The notes under the pieces: model-generated
Database searches by the model: none
The model's input: only the letters and a program-made list of their open reading frames with translations
What the model was told of the DNA's origin: nothing
Shown: in pieces, positions 24,729 to 33,688 of the stretch
How positions within the stretch are numbered: position 1 is the stretch's first letter
Layout: the number at the start of each line of letters is the position of its first letter
Assembly (NCBI GenBank): GCA_041658245.1
Contig: JBBAAM010000012.1
Location: 7,880 to 71,879, forward strand
Direction of reading: 5' to 3'
From: Fen-1258 sp041658245
GTDB lineage: Bacteria > Bacteroidota > Ignavibacteria > Ignavibacteriales > Melioribacteraceae
DNA length: 64,000 nt
Position numbers and translations under genes: made by a program

Positions 24729-26822
24729 TTAAAACGGTTTAAAGAACATCAATAAAATAATTATTGCAAAAATTACAAAGACAATGTATGTCTGAACTTT
24801 GCCGGTTTGCAATCTTCTGAAAGACAATCCAACAAAACCACTGAAGAAAGCTGTGAAGTTTACAAAACCATCAACAACAAATGTATCGAACAAATTGCTC
24901 ATCTTAGAAACGAATCTTGTTACGGTCGCAGATCCGTTCACAATTCCATCAACAATTTTATTATCGAACCAGGCAAGTATAGAACTGAAACTTAATGTCC
25001 CGGCAATTGCTGTCATATCATAAAGCTCATCAAGGAACCATTTGTTCAAAGAGAAATTGTAAAGAGGTTTGATCTTCTCTGCAAGTTTATCGGCATTAAG
25101 TTTTTTCCATTGGTAGAACATGAATGCAAATAAAATTCCTAATCCTGCTACAGCAAGAGATAAAAACATAGCCGGGTAATGTGCCCAGTGCATCGTCTCT
25201 GTATATTCAACGGAATGAACAACTTCTCCGTGGATTTCTGCTTTTGCTTCTTCAGTGCTGGGTTTCATGAAGTCGAAACGAGTTTCATTCGGAACGACTT
25301 GTGCAGGAGTTTTAATCCAATTCTTTATTACCCAGCCGTCTGCAGCACCAATTGGATTCGGTGTGTACCAAATAAAAATTGAAAGTACAGCAAGAACAAC
25401 AAGCGGAGCTGACATAACGAACGGTGATTCATGAGCGTGATCAAATTTGTGCTGATCTCTCGGTTCACCATGGAAAGTTAAAATCACTAAGCGGAACATA
25501 TAGAATGCAGTTAATCCGGCAACAGTAAATCCGATGATTGGAATTAACCAATGTCCTGTAAGTTTACCGAATGCAAGAGTGCCTGCAAGAATTCCATCTT
25601 TACTTAGGAAACCTGAAAAGAGTGGAACGCCCGAAATTGCTAAAGTAGAAATTAAAAAAGTGTAATAGGTAATCGGCATTTTCTTTCTCAATCCACCCAA
25701 GTTGCGTATATCTTGTTCGTGATGCATTGAATGAATAACTGATCCGGATCCTAAAAATAAACATGCTTTGAAAAATGCGTGAGTAATAAGATGGAAGAAT
25801 GCAAATGCGTAAGCACCAACGCCAAGAGACATAACCATGTATCCCAACTGAGAAACCGTTGAGTATGCTAAAACTTTTTTAATATCATTTTGTGTGAGAG
25901 CAATTGTTGCAGCGACAAGAGATGTAAATGCACCAACTACTGCAATGACTAACATTGCATCTGCGGTAAGCATGACAAAAATTCTAACAACAAGATAAAC
26001 ACCTGCGGCAACCATTGTAGCTGCGTGGATTAAAGCGCTAACAGGAGTCGGACCTTCCATTGCATCGGGTAACCAAACATGAAGAGGGAACTGAGCAGAT
26101 TTTCCAACAGCTCCCATAAAAATCAAAATGCCCGCGGCGGTTAGCCAAGCATTACTTCCAAAAGGAATATTTCCGGCGGCTATTTGCTGATATATAACAT
26201 CGAAAGTAAATGTTTTGTATTGAGTAAAAAGAATTAATATTCCTGCAAACATTCCTATATCACCGATACGGTTTACAATAAATGCTTTCTTAGCAGCATC
26301 GGAAGCGGATTTTTTCTCGTACCAAAAACCAATTAATAAGTAAGATGAAAGACCAACTAGTTCCCAAAAGATGTACATCATTAACAAATTATGTGTAAGA
26401 ACTATTCCAAGCATCGAGAAAGTAAAAATTCCGAGATAAGCAAAGTAACGAGTGTAAAGTTTATCGCCGCGCATGTATTCGATTGAGAAAACATGAACAA
26501 GAAAACTGATAAGATTTACTACGAAGAGCATCAGTACTGTAATGTTGTCAATCTTGAATCCAAGTTCTATGTTGATTACACCCGGTGATGGTGCGTTACC
26601 CATTGTTATCCATGTAAATGCCGCAACTATATCTTTTGTATTGTAGATTGAAAGTTTTACATAAGCAACAATTATTGATAGAAGTAACGCGATCCCGAGA
26701 ATAGCAACTTCGAACAGATACAGTTTTGGAATTCTTTTACCCAAGAAAACAACAGTAGTAAATCCGAGCAGAGGAAGAAAAAGAATTACAATGCAAATAT
26801 TGATCAGTAAACTTTCGCTCAT
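24729..26822 (-). CDS. nuoL: NADH-quinone oxidoreductase subunit L
   Basis: Distal antiporter-like subunit with the long lateral helix, 697 residues. Typical segments: FFAYLGIFTFSMLGIVLTHN-like block, YIFWELVGLSSYLLIGFWYE, AFIVNRIGDIGMFAGI, FPLHVWLPDAMEGPTPVSAL, HAATMVAAGVYLVVR, and KKVLAYSTVSQLGYMVMSLG. The C-terminal extension includes the amphipathic helix HL region. It starts 3 bases from the nuoK stop. The upstream end is coupled to nuoK. Confidence 0.97.
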   Translation of the reverse strand: MSESLLINICIVILFLPLLGFTTVVFLGKRIPKLYLFEVAILGIALLLSIIVAYVKLSIYNTKDIVAAFTWITMGNAPSPGVINIELGFKIDNITVLMLFVVNLISFLVHVFSIEYMRGDKLYTRYFAYLGIFTFSMLGIVLTHNLLMMYIFWELVGLSSYLLIGFWYEKKSASDAAKKAFIVNRIGDIGMFAGILILFTQYKTFTFDVIYQQIAAGNIPFGSNAWLTAAGILIFMGAVGKSAQFPLHVWLPDAMEGPTPVSALIHAATMVAAGVYLVVRIFVMLTADAMLVIAVVGAFTSLVAATIALTQNDIKKVLAYSTVSQLGYMVMSLGVGAYAFAFFHLITHAFFKACLFLGSGSVIHSMHHEQDIRNLGGLRKKMPITYYTFLISTLAISGVPLFSGFLSKDGILAGTLAFGKLTGHWLIPIIGFTVAGLTAFYMFRLVILTFHGEPRDQHKFDHAHESPFVMSAPLVVLAVLSIFIWYTPNPIGAADGWVIKNWIKTPAQVVPNETRFDFMKPSTEEAKAEIHGEVVHSVEYTETMHWAHYPAMFLSLAVAGLGILFAFMFYQWKKLNADKLAEKIKPLYNFSLNKWFLDELYDMTAIAGTLSFSSILAWFDNKIVDGIVNGSATVTRFVSKMSNLFDTFVVDGFVNFTAFFSGFVGLSFRRLQTGKVQTYIVFVIFAIIILLMFFKPF

Positions 26823-26825
26823 AAC

Positions 26826-27137
26826 CTATTCTTTTAAGTGATCTATTTCGTCAACATTAACGTTTGAAAATGTTTTATATATATTTAATACTATAGCAAG
26901 TGCTATTGCTGCCTCAGCCGCTGCAAGGATAATTACGAACAGAGCAATAACTTGTCCGCCTAAACCGAAATTACCATACTTAGAAAAAGCTATGAAATTA
27001 ATATTAGCGGAATTAAGTACAAGTTCGATTCCCATTAAAACCATCACAGCATTTTTTCTTGTAACTATACCGTAAATACCTAATGAGAATAACACGGCGC
27101 TTATAATCAAAAAATGAGTTAAACCAACGTGTAACAA
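26826..27137 (-). CDS. nuoK: NADH-quinone oxidoreductase subunit K
   Basis: 103-residue, three-helix membrane subunit. GIYGIVTRKNAVMVLMGIEL followed by VLNSANINFIAFS carries the conserved Glu in the middle of helix 2, and AAAEAAIALAIVLNIYK the second Glu in helix 3, both part of the proton path. Length is exactly as expected. It is four bases upstream of nuoL and about 100 bases after nuoJ, with a repeat between. Confidence 0.96.
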   Translation of the reverse strand: MLHVGLTHFLIISAVLFSLGIYGIVTRKNAVMVLMGIELVLNSANINFIAFSKYGNFGLGGQVIALFVIILAAAEAAIALAIVLNIYKTFSNVNVDEIDHLKE

Positions 27138-27157
27138 TTTACTTCTCCTATTTAATT

Positions 27158-27233
27158 CTGATCCCGATTTTTCGGGAGGAGAATCTCAACGATGTGAAGG
27201 ATAGAGACTCTTCACTTTGTTCAGAGTGACAAA
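27158..27233. repeat. Intergenic repeat between nuoJ and nuoK
   Basis: CTGATCCCGATTTTTCGGGA GGAGAATCTC, then GAGACTCTTCACTTTGTTCA GAGTGACAAAAAT. The tail is nearly the same as at 24.7 kb (AGACTCTTCGCTTCGCTCAG) and the layout (small hairpin, then GA-rich phrase) is the same. This is the second repeat of this family within the nuo operon. Confidence 0.7.
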
Positions 27234-27236
27234 AAT

Positions 27237-27734
27237 TTATTCTTTATCTCTTCTTGCAATAGAAGCCGCACCAATCAATGCGACAAGTAATAAAATTCCT
27301 AACAGTTCAAAAATCAAAACGTAATCTGTTAATAAGAGATGACCAATATCCTTAGTAGTGGTTAATGGTATTTCTGACGGTTCGGATTTCCATTCAGTCC
27401 AAACCATAACAGCAACAACAGCTCCCATAAAGATTCCGGAAGCAATTGCCGCGGGTAACATATGAACGGTTCCTGTACGAATCTCAACATTTGTAATTTT
27501 ATTAGTAAGCATCACACCGAATAACAACAAAATTAATATACCACCGACGTAAATCAGTATTTGTGAGATTGCAATAAAATCTGCACCAAGTAAAACATAA
27601 ATTCCGGCAACACCAAAGAAAGTAAACAATAAATAAAAAGCAGAGTGTACGATATTTCTTGTTGTAACTACAAATAATGCAGATAATAAAGTAATGGCTG
27701 CGAATATGTAAAAGATGATATCGTAAAAATTCAT
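27237..27734 (-). CDS. nuoJ: NADH-quinone oxidoreductase subunit J
   Basis: 165-residue membrane subunit of complex I. AFYLLFTFFGVAGIYVLLGA followed by DFIAISQILIYVGGILILLLFGVML is the family core, including the pi-bulge helix region YVGGI. About five helices. 21 bases after nuoI in operon order. Confidence 0.96.
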   Translation of the reverse strand: MNFYDIIFYIFAAITLLSALFVVTTRNIVHSAFYLLFTFFGVAGIYVLLGADFIAISQILIYVGGILILLLFGVMLTNKITNVEIRTGTVHMLPAAIASGIFMGAVVAVMVWTEWKSEPSEIPLTTTKDIGHLLLTDYVLIFELLGILLLVALIGAASIARRDKE

Positions 27735-27755
27735 TGAATCAATTCTCTAAAATAT

Positions 27756-28340
27756 TTACTCAGATTTATTTTCAGTTTGTGCCGGTGTTTCCGGTTTTGA
27801 TTTTGCAGCTGCAGCTGCTTTTTCAGTCTGGAATTTTTCATAATTTATTTTTTTCTGTACGGCTTCTTCATCAGTTAATGTTGCAAACTTGTAAAGAAAA
27901 TTACTCCTTTCATATTCAGCAAATTCATAAACGTCCGTCATGTAAATGCATTCGGTCGGACAAGGGAAGACACATAATTGGCAATAGCAGCATTTTGCAA
28001 TATCAATATCAAATTTTGTAACCCAGAGAGCTTTTTTTTTCCCGTTGGAAGTAATACCTAAGTCTTCACCAGGAATACTTTTTACAGTTTCAATTTCGAT
28101 ACAACTTACCGGACATGCACGTGAACATTGATCACATCCAATACAATCATCCATATTAACGTATAGTCTGTTTCGAACGCGTTCCGGTAATTTAACTTTT
28201 ACATCGGGGTATTGAATTGTAACAGCCGGTGTAAATAAATGTTTGAAGGTAACCTTCATTCCAATGAGAACGGTAAAGATACCATCAAATGTATTTTTGA
28301 AATATTGTTTCATCGGTCTATAGTAAAGAAATAATTCCAA
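27756..28340 (-). CDS. nuoI: NADH-quinone oxidoreductase subunit I (2x[4Fe-4S])
   Basis: 194-residue ferredoxin-like subunit that carries clusters N6a and N6b. The two motifs are CIGCDQCSRACPVSCIEIE and CCYCQLCVFPCPTECIYM, both with the full C-x2-C-x2-C-x3-C-P pattern. A low-complexity A/K/E tail (EKAAAAAKSKPETPAQTENK) extends beyond the typical C-terminus. It overlaps the nuoH end by 23 bases. In an enzyme without nuoEFG, this subunit could be the docking point for an electron donor such as ferredoxin (inference). Confidence 0.97.
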   Translation of the reverse strand: MELFLYYRPMKQYFKNTFDGIFTVLIGMKVTFKHLFTPAVTIQYPDVKVKLPERVRNRLYVNMDDCIGCDQCSRACPVSCIEIETVKSIPGEDLGITSNGKKKALWVTKFDIDIAKCCYCQLCVFPCPTECIYMTDVYEFAEYERSNFLYKFATLTDEEAVQKKINYEKFQTEKAAAAAKSKPETPAQTENKSE

Positions 28341-29385
28341 TTATTATTAAGTTCAAGAAAGCATAAGGTATTAAATATTTCCAGCAAACTGTCATTAGCT
28401 GATCAACCCGTAAACGGGGAAGTGTCCAGCGTAACCACATCTGAACAAATACCAATGTTAATCCTTTTGCTATGAACCAAAATCCTTGTTCGAATGGAAC
28501 AAGCCATTGAACGCCAACAGAATTACCAAAATAACCAATAGGTGATTGGTAACCTCCAAAGAATAGGATTACAATTATTGCAGAGACAGCAAACATATTT
28601 CCGTATTCTGCAAGCATGAACATACCCCATTTCATTCCACAATATTCCGTAAAATATCCGGCAACTAATTCCGATTCAGCTTCTGGAATGTCGAACGGTA
28701 TTCTATTTACTTCTGCAAGTGTACTTATAAATAATATCAAAGCACCAACGAACATAAATGGTATCAATAAAAATTTTGATAGACCGAAAATCGCTCCGCC
28801 GAAAATATTCCAATTCCAAAAAGAAGAAGTTTGCATTTGACTTATCTTATCTAAACTTAATGTTCCGGTAAGCATAACCATTGAAAGTACAATCAAAGCA
28901 GTCGGAATTTCATAACTAATAATTTGAGCAGCTGCACGCATTGCACCAAGTAAAGAATATTTATTGTTTGCTGACCAGCCAGCCATTAATATTCCCGCAA
29001 CAACTAAACTGGAAATTGCAAGTACATAAAAAATTCCTATTTCAACTTCACTGCCAAGTAATTTACTCGAAAAGGGAATAACAGCATATGCTGCAAAACT
29101 TCCTGTGAAGACAAGAACAGGAGCGATATTATAGAGAGTTTTGTCCGCATCCGTTGCAATAATATCTTCCTTCTGTAACATTTTCATTAAATCAGCAACT
29201 GTTTGAAGCCAACCATGCCAACCTGTGCGCATTGGTCCTAATCTATCTTGCATGTGTGCTGAAACTTTTCTTTCCAACCAAATACCAAAAAGTGCGAAGA
29301 CAAGAATTATAGTTAAAGGAACTATGGCAACGAGTAATCCTGCTATAATTTCATTACCAATTAAGTCGTAAAGGAATTGATACAT
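28318..29385 (-). CDS. nuoH: NADH-quinone oxidoreductase subunit H
   Basis: 355-residue membrane subunit at the quinone site. GIWLERKVSAHMQDRLGPMR is the strongest signature of NuoH. EVNRIPFDIPEAESELVAGY is the conserved acidic loop near the quinone channel. It overlaps nuoD by one base and nuoI by 23, so translation is coupled. Confidence 0.97.
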   Translation of the reverse strand: MYQFLYDLIGNEIIAGLLVAIVPLTIILVFALFGIWLERKVSAHMQDRLGPMRTGWHGWLQTVADLMKMLQKEDIIATDADKTLYNIAPVLVFTGSFAAYAVIPFSSKLLGSEVEIGIFYVLAISSLVVAGILMAGWSANNKYSLLGAMRAAAQIISYEIPTALIVLSMVMLTGTLSLDKISQMQTSSFWNWNIFGGAIFGLSKFLLIPFMFVGALILFISTLAEVNRIPFDIPEAESELVAGYFTEYCGMKWGMFMLAEYGNMFAVSAIIVILFFGGYQSPIGYFGNSVGVQWLVPFEQGFWFIAKGLTLVFVQMWLRWTLPRLRVDQLMTVCWKYLIPYAFLNLIIIGIISLL

Positions 29386-30500
29386 TATCTATCTATTTCT
29401 CCTAATACAATATCTAAGCTTCCGAGAATTGCAATTACGTCTGCAACTAAATGACCTTTGCACAATTCTCCCATGACTTCAAGGTTAACAAATGATGGTG
29501 CGCGAACCTTCACCCTAAATGGATTAATGTTACCATCGCTAATTATAAAATATCCTAACTCGCCGCGCGGATTTTCAACCCGTGCATAAACTGTTCCTTT
29601 TGGCGGTTTAATTCTTTTTGGAATTGCTGACTTAACATCGCCTTCTGGAATATTATCAATTGCTTGTTCTATAATACATAAACTTTGTTCCATCTCTAGA
29701 ACTCGAACATAATAACGATCCCAGCAATCACCAACAGCTCCAACTAAGCCTTTGCCTGTTGGAATCTCAAAATCAAAACGATTATAAATTGAATAAGGAT
29801 CTTCTCTACGAACATCAAATGATAAACCGCTGCCGCGCAATACGGGACCGCTTGCACCAAAATTTATTGCTGTGTCAAGAGGAAGAATACCAACATTTGC
29901 AGTTCTTTCAATAAAAATTTTATTGAATGTTAGAAGATTATTCAACTCAACTATTGTAGGACGGAAATGATTAATGAATTCTTTCGTTTTTCTTACAAAG
30001 TCAGGATGTATATCATGTGAAAGTCCACCAATCCACATATAATTATATAACATTCTCGCACCGCAAGTCATTTCGAAGAGACTTAAAATATATTCACGAT
30101 CACGAAAGAGATAGAGGAAAGGTGTGAGAGCGCCAATATCAGCACCATTAGTTGCAATCGCAACCAAATGCGATGCAATTCTCTGTAGTTCAGCCATAAT
30201 AACACGAATATACTCGACACGTTCAGGAATTTGAATACCCAACAATTTTTCTACAGCTATAACGTAACCAAAATTATTTCCCATAGCTGCTAAATAGTCT
30301 AACCTATCTGTGTATGGAATTACTTGCGGATACGTCATCGCTTCAGCATGTTTTTCAAAACATCTATGTAGATAACCAATATGAGGTTTAACACTTAATA
30401 TTAGTTCACCTTCAATCTCAAGTTCAAGTCTCAAAACGCCATGTGTAGAAGGGTGTTGTGGACCCATATTAAGAACCATTGTTTCAGTCTTTAAAGGCAT
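29385..30500 (-). CDS. nuoD: NADH-quinone oxidoreductase subunit D
   Basis: 371-residue peripheral-arm subunit that forms the quinone pocket with NuoB. NMGPQHPSTHGVLRLELEIE and GYLHRCFEKHAE hold the quinone-binding His/Tyr region. It ends DIVLGEIDR, the universal NuoD C-terminus. It is separate from nuoC (not fused), with one base between them. Confidence 0.97.
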   Translation of the reverse strand: MPLKTETMVLNMGPQHPSTHGVLRLELEIEGELILSVKPHIGYLHRCFEKHAEAMTYPQVIPYTDRLDYLAAMGNNFGYVIAVEKLLGIQIPERVEYIRVIMAELQRIASHLVAIATNGADIGALTPFLYLFRDREYILSLFEMTCGARMLYNYMWIGGLSHDIHPDFVRKTKEFINHFRPTIVELNNLLTFNKIFIERTANVGILPLDTAINFGASGPVLRGSGLSFDVRREDPYSIYNRFDFEIPTGKGLVGAVGDCWDRYYVRVLEMEQSLCIIEQAIDNIPEGDVKSAIPKRIKPPKGTVYARVENPRGELGYFIISDGNINPFRVKVRAPSFVNLEVMGELCKGHLVADVIAILGSLDIVLGEIDR

Positions 30501-30501
30501 A

Positions 30502-31032
30502 TCAGTAGGGAACCTTCATTCCTTTATAAAATTCCGGGTTCTTATAATCCTTTCGTAGTGGATAACCAGCTTCCCAATCGTAAGGCATTAATATTCTTCT
30601 TAAGTCCGGATGATTAAGAAATATGATCCCGAACATATCAAATGCTTCACGCTCGTGCCAATCGGAAGTTCTCCAAACATTATAAACAGATTCAACTTGT
30701 GGTGTTTCTCTTGGGGTAGAAACTTTTAATGTAATCTTATGTTTCAAATTTGTTGAATGTAAATGATAGTAAACACTTAAAGTCCCACCACTTATCATTT
30801 CTGTTCCGTCTTCATCTTTAATCTTAGTTCCATTTGCATCATCAACTCCGGATAGAACCATTAGACTATCAAATTTGAGTGTATTATTATTACGTAAAAA
30901 TAATCCGACTTTATTTATCTGCATTGGATCAACTGTAATAATTGGTTCTGTTGGAGTTTCTTTCTCTAACCCTAAGATTGTATTTCCAAACTCACTCTTT
31001 AATAATTCAAAGATTTCTTCAGGATTCTTCAT
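30502..31032 (-). CDS. nuoC: NADH-quinone oxidoreductase subunit C
   Basis: 176-residue peripheral-arm subunit. The C-terminal signature reads WHEREAFDMFGIIFLNHPDL, then RRILMPYDWEAGYPLRKDY, as in all NuoC. It contains an acidic insert (ANGTKIKDEDGTEMISGG) in the middle. Its start overlaps the end of nuoB by four bases. Confidence 0.96.
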   Translation of the reverse strand: MKNPEEIFELLKSEFGNTILGLEKETPTEPIITVDPMQINKVGLFLRNNNTLKFDSLMVLSGVDDANGTKIKDEDGTEMISGGTLSVYYHLHSTNLKHKITLKVSTPRETPQVESVYNVWRTSDWHEREAFDMFGIIFLNHPDLRRILMPYDWEAGYPLRKDYKNPEFYKGMKVPY

Positions 31033-31520
31033 GAAATTTTCTTTCTTAAAGATTCATTACGAATTTTTTCTTGTAATTTTAATAAACCTTCTAATAATGC
31101 TTCAGGTCTTGGCGGACAACCTGGCACGTAAACATCAACCGGGATCACGCGATCAATTCCTTTTAATACGTGATAACCGTGTTCCCAATATGGTCCGCCA
31201 CAATTGGCACAACTACCCATTGAAATAATATATTTTGGATCGGGCATTTGTTCGTATAATCTTTTAATACGGGTTGCCATTTTTAATGTAACTGTACCTG
31301 ATATAATTATAGCGTCTGCTTGTCGTGGAGTATTTCTTGGGATAACACCGAAACGATCAAAATCATAATGGGAAGCTGAGGTAGCCATCATCTCAATTGC
31401 ACAACATGCAAGACCGAAACCTAGCTGCCAAATTGATGAAAGTCTTGCCCAGTTCATTAAATCATCAACTTTTGCTATGACTATATTACCGTCTGAAAAC
31501 TCTTTATCTAATAAACCCAT
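31029..31520 (-). CDS. nuoB: NADH-quinone oxidoreductase subunit B ([4Fe-4S] N2)
   Basis: 163-residue subunit that binds the terminal cluster N2. WQLGFGLACCAIEMMAT supplies the tandem cysteines, MGSCANCGGPYWE the third and PGCPPRPEALLEGLLKLQ the fourth. Length typical. 20 bases after nuoA. Confidence 0.97.
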   Translation of the reverse strand: MGLLDKEFSDGNIVIAKVDDLMNWARLSSIWQLGFGLACCAIEMMATSASHYDFDRFGVIPRNTPRQADAIIISGTVTLKMATRIKRLYEQMPDPKYIISMGSCANCGGPYWEHGYHVLKGIDRVIPVDVYVPGCPPRPEALLEGLLKLQEKIRNESLRKKIS

Positions 31521-31540
31521 TAAAAATTCTCTTTTCGAAA

Positions 31541-31951
31541 TTAAGACTTCGGTTTTAATATTTCATCAAGCTGTGGGGGTTTGGGATACGGACGAGCCCA
31601 TTCCAAATCGCCTTTTCGCCATTCATAAGCCATACCAAGACCTAATACTAAAAGAAATATTAGCCCGACAAGAAATCCATAAACACCATATTCTTTATAA
31701 GTAAGTGCCCAAGGGAAAAGTAGAACGACTTCAACATCAAAAATTAGAAAAATTAGAGCAACAACATAAAAGCGGATGTTAAATTTTACCCAGGGTGAAC
31801 CTTGAGGATTTTCACCACATTCATAAGTTAAATATTTTTCGCGGGTAGGTCTATTTGGGCTTAAAAGTTTTGAAATAATGAATACTGCAACCACAAAAAC
31901 GATGGCAAGCATAATAAAAATCAGAATTTTTCCGAATTCAGTAAGCATCAA
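31541..31951 (-). CDS. nuoA: NADH-quinone oxidoreductase subunit A
   Basis: 136-residue three-helix membrane subunit and first gene of the nuo operon. YECGENPQGSPWVKFNIRFY then LIFLIFDVEVVLLFPWAL are the family signatures (conserved Cys loop and E/D in helix 2). Order A-B-C-D-H-I-J-K-L-M-N is complete. nuoE, F and G are absent from both ends of the cluster (livF beyond nuoN, a SPOR gene beyond nuoA). Confidence 0.97.
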   Translation of the reverse strand: MMLTEFGKILIFIMLAIVFVVAVFIISKLLSPNRPTREKYLTYECGENPQGSPWVKFNIRFYVVALIFLIFDVEVVLLFPWALTYKEYGVYGFLVGLIFLLVLGLGMAYEWRKGDLEWARPYPKPPQLDEILKPKS

Positions 31952-32090
31952 TCTTCAAAAATGTTGGGCGAAAAATAGCACATCCAAGTATTTTTGTCAA
32001 GAAATAGTAAAAGTTTTAATCTATAGGATAAAAATTTTTATGAATTATTTTTTAATTAAATTTACATCAATCACTAAGAGAAGTTTTATA

Positions 32091-33056
32091 ATGAGAAAAC
32101 AAAATTTATTTATTGTTATTCTTGTTTTGTTTGGAATTGAACTTTACGCACAATCACCCGGACAAAAATGGGAAAGTGTATATGATTCAAAAGATCAGGT
32201 AGTATATGTTGATACATCAAGTATCAAGCAATTTGAAAATCAGATTTCAGTATTAAGTATTACTTCTTATAAACTACCTCAATTAATAGCTTCATTCAAT
32301 AAAGAAGCTGCAAGTGTAAAATCACAAATATTATTTAATGCGGCTTCTAAAAAGTACACAGTAATAGGTACTCTTTATTATGATAAAAATTTAAAAATAC
32401 TTGGAGAGACATCATTACCTGGATTTACATCCGGCAGCGAAAATTTTTCGATTCCTTTGGAAGGTAATGAAGCAATGACTGCAGTTTTTAATAAATCAGT
32501 CGAATACTTAAAAACTGGTATTGCAGTAATTGAACAAAAAGATTTTTCTAAAAACAGCGATAAGAACAAAGAACTATCAAATCCTGATTCTCAAAAAAGT
32601 AAATTGTTCGGAACTCAGTTAAATAAAACAACAAAAGATTCTGTAAATGCAAAAGACCGCGTGGCTCTTTTCCTTGGTAAAAAAGATTCCGTCCAAAAAT
32701 CTGCTCAGATAAATAATAATATTAAACCTTCCTATGATAAGACTAAATCCGACAATAATTTGAAAGTTCCTATAACAGAGAAGAAAAATGATAAACTCTC
32801 CCGGCGGGAAAATGCGAGTGAAAGTGAAATGAATCCCAAAAGCACAATCTTTACTGATGGTACAAAATATTCCTTCCAGGTCTCATCATGGAAAAATAAA
32901 TCAAAAGCCGTAAGTGAAGTTGCAAGATTAAAATCCGAAGGTCATAACACTTTTATTACAGAAGGATTTGTAAAAGGAGCGATCCGATACCGTGTTCGAA
33001 TCGGATATTTTAATTCCCTCGAAGAAACTGAAGAGTACATGAAAAAAGTAAAATAA
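32091..33056 (+). CDS. Secreted SPOR-domain protein
   Basis: 321-residue exported protein. A signal peptide (MRKQNLFIVILVLFGIELYA, cut before QSPG) is followed by a domain with a WESVYDSKDQVVYVDTSSIK start, often seen in Bacteroidota periplasmic proteins. Next come a long, low-complexity K/N/D/S linker and a C-terminal SPOR domain (about residues 255-321: KYSFQVSSWKNKSKAVSEVA ... YRVRIGYFNSLEETEEYM). SPOR binds denuded peptidoglycan at division sites, so it probably acts in cell-wall or division processes. ATG at 32091 is chosen because the signal peptide begins there. Divergent from nuoA. Confidence 0.85.
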   Translation: MRKQNLFIVILVLFGIELYAQSPGQKWESVYDSKDQVVYVDTSSIKQFENQISVLSITSYKLPQLIASFNKEAASVKSQILFNAASKKYTVIGTLYYDKNLKILGETSLPGFTSGSENFSIPLEGNEAMTAVFNKSVEYLKTGIAVIEQKDFSKNSDKNKELSNPDSQKSKLFGTQLNKTTKDSVNAKDRVALFLGKKDSVQKSAQINNNIKPSYDKTKSDNNLKVPITEKKNDKLSRRENASESEMNPKSTIFTDGTKYSFQVSSWKNKSKAVSEVARLKSEGHNTFITEGFVKGAIRYRVRIGYFNSLEETEEYMKKVK

Positions 33057-33121
33057 TTTTTTGTAAGGTATTACTCTTCTTTCCGTCTATAATATTGTTC
33101 AAATAAAAAGAAAGGTTTATA

Positions 33122-33631
33122 ATGAGAAAGAATATTATTCTTATCACGCTATTAATGCTTACAACCAGTACAATTGGTTGCGCACAACAAAATATAAATT
33201 CGAATAACTCGAAAGGGAATGAGATGAATATCAAAGTGCAAAAGACAGATAATGAATGGAAAGAATCCTTAACTCCAGATCAATATCAAGTACTGAGAGA
33301 GAAAGGAACAGAAAAACCATTTACAGGTAAATACTGGAACTTTGATGAAAAGGGAATATATAATTGTGCAGCATGCGGGCAAGTTCTTTTTGATTCCGAA
33401 ACAAAATTTGATGCTGGCTGCGGATGGCCAAGTTTTTCTGATGTTGTAAATAATAAGAATGTAATCTTAAAAGATGATTACACTTTTGGAATGCACAGAA
33501 TTGAAGTTATGTGTAGCAATTGTGGCGGACATTTAGGGCATGTTTTTGATGATGGTCCAAAGCCAACCGGACAACGTTTTTGTATTAATTCTGCTTCAAT
33601 TGAGTTTGAGAAAAAAAATGATGTGCACTAA
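33122..33631 (+). CDS. msrB: Peptide-methionine (R)-S-oxide reductase, lipoprotein form
   Basis: Repairs R-methionine sulfoxide in proteins. 169 residues: a lipoprotein signal (LTTSTIGCAQQ, lipobox S-T-I-G-C), then the MsrB domain with LTPDQYQVLREKGTEKPFTG, zinc-binding CAAC and CSNC pairs, CGWPSF, HIEV-like MHRIEVMCSNCGGHLGHVFD and the catalytic RFCINSASIEF. Its export suggests repair of periplasmic or outer-membrane proteins. No MsrA in the window. Confidence 0.95.
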   Translation: MRKNIILITLLMLTTSTIGCAQQNINSNNSKGNEMNIKVQKTDNEWKESLTPDQYQVLREKGTEKPFTGKYWNFDEKGIYNCAACGQVLFDSETKFDAGCGWPSFSDVVNNKNVILKDDYTFGMHRIEVMCSNCGGHLGHVFDDGPKPTGQRFCINSASIEFEKKNDVH

Positions 33632-33688
33632 TAAAGATATTGTCGCAACAATTTTCCTATTCTAAATTGAAGTAAAAAATAAGACAAT

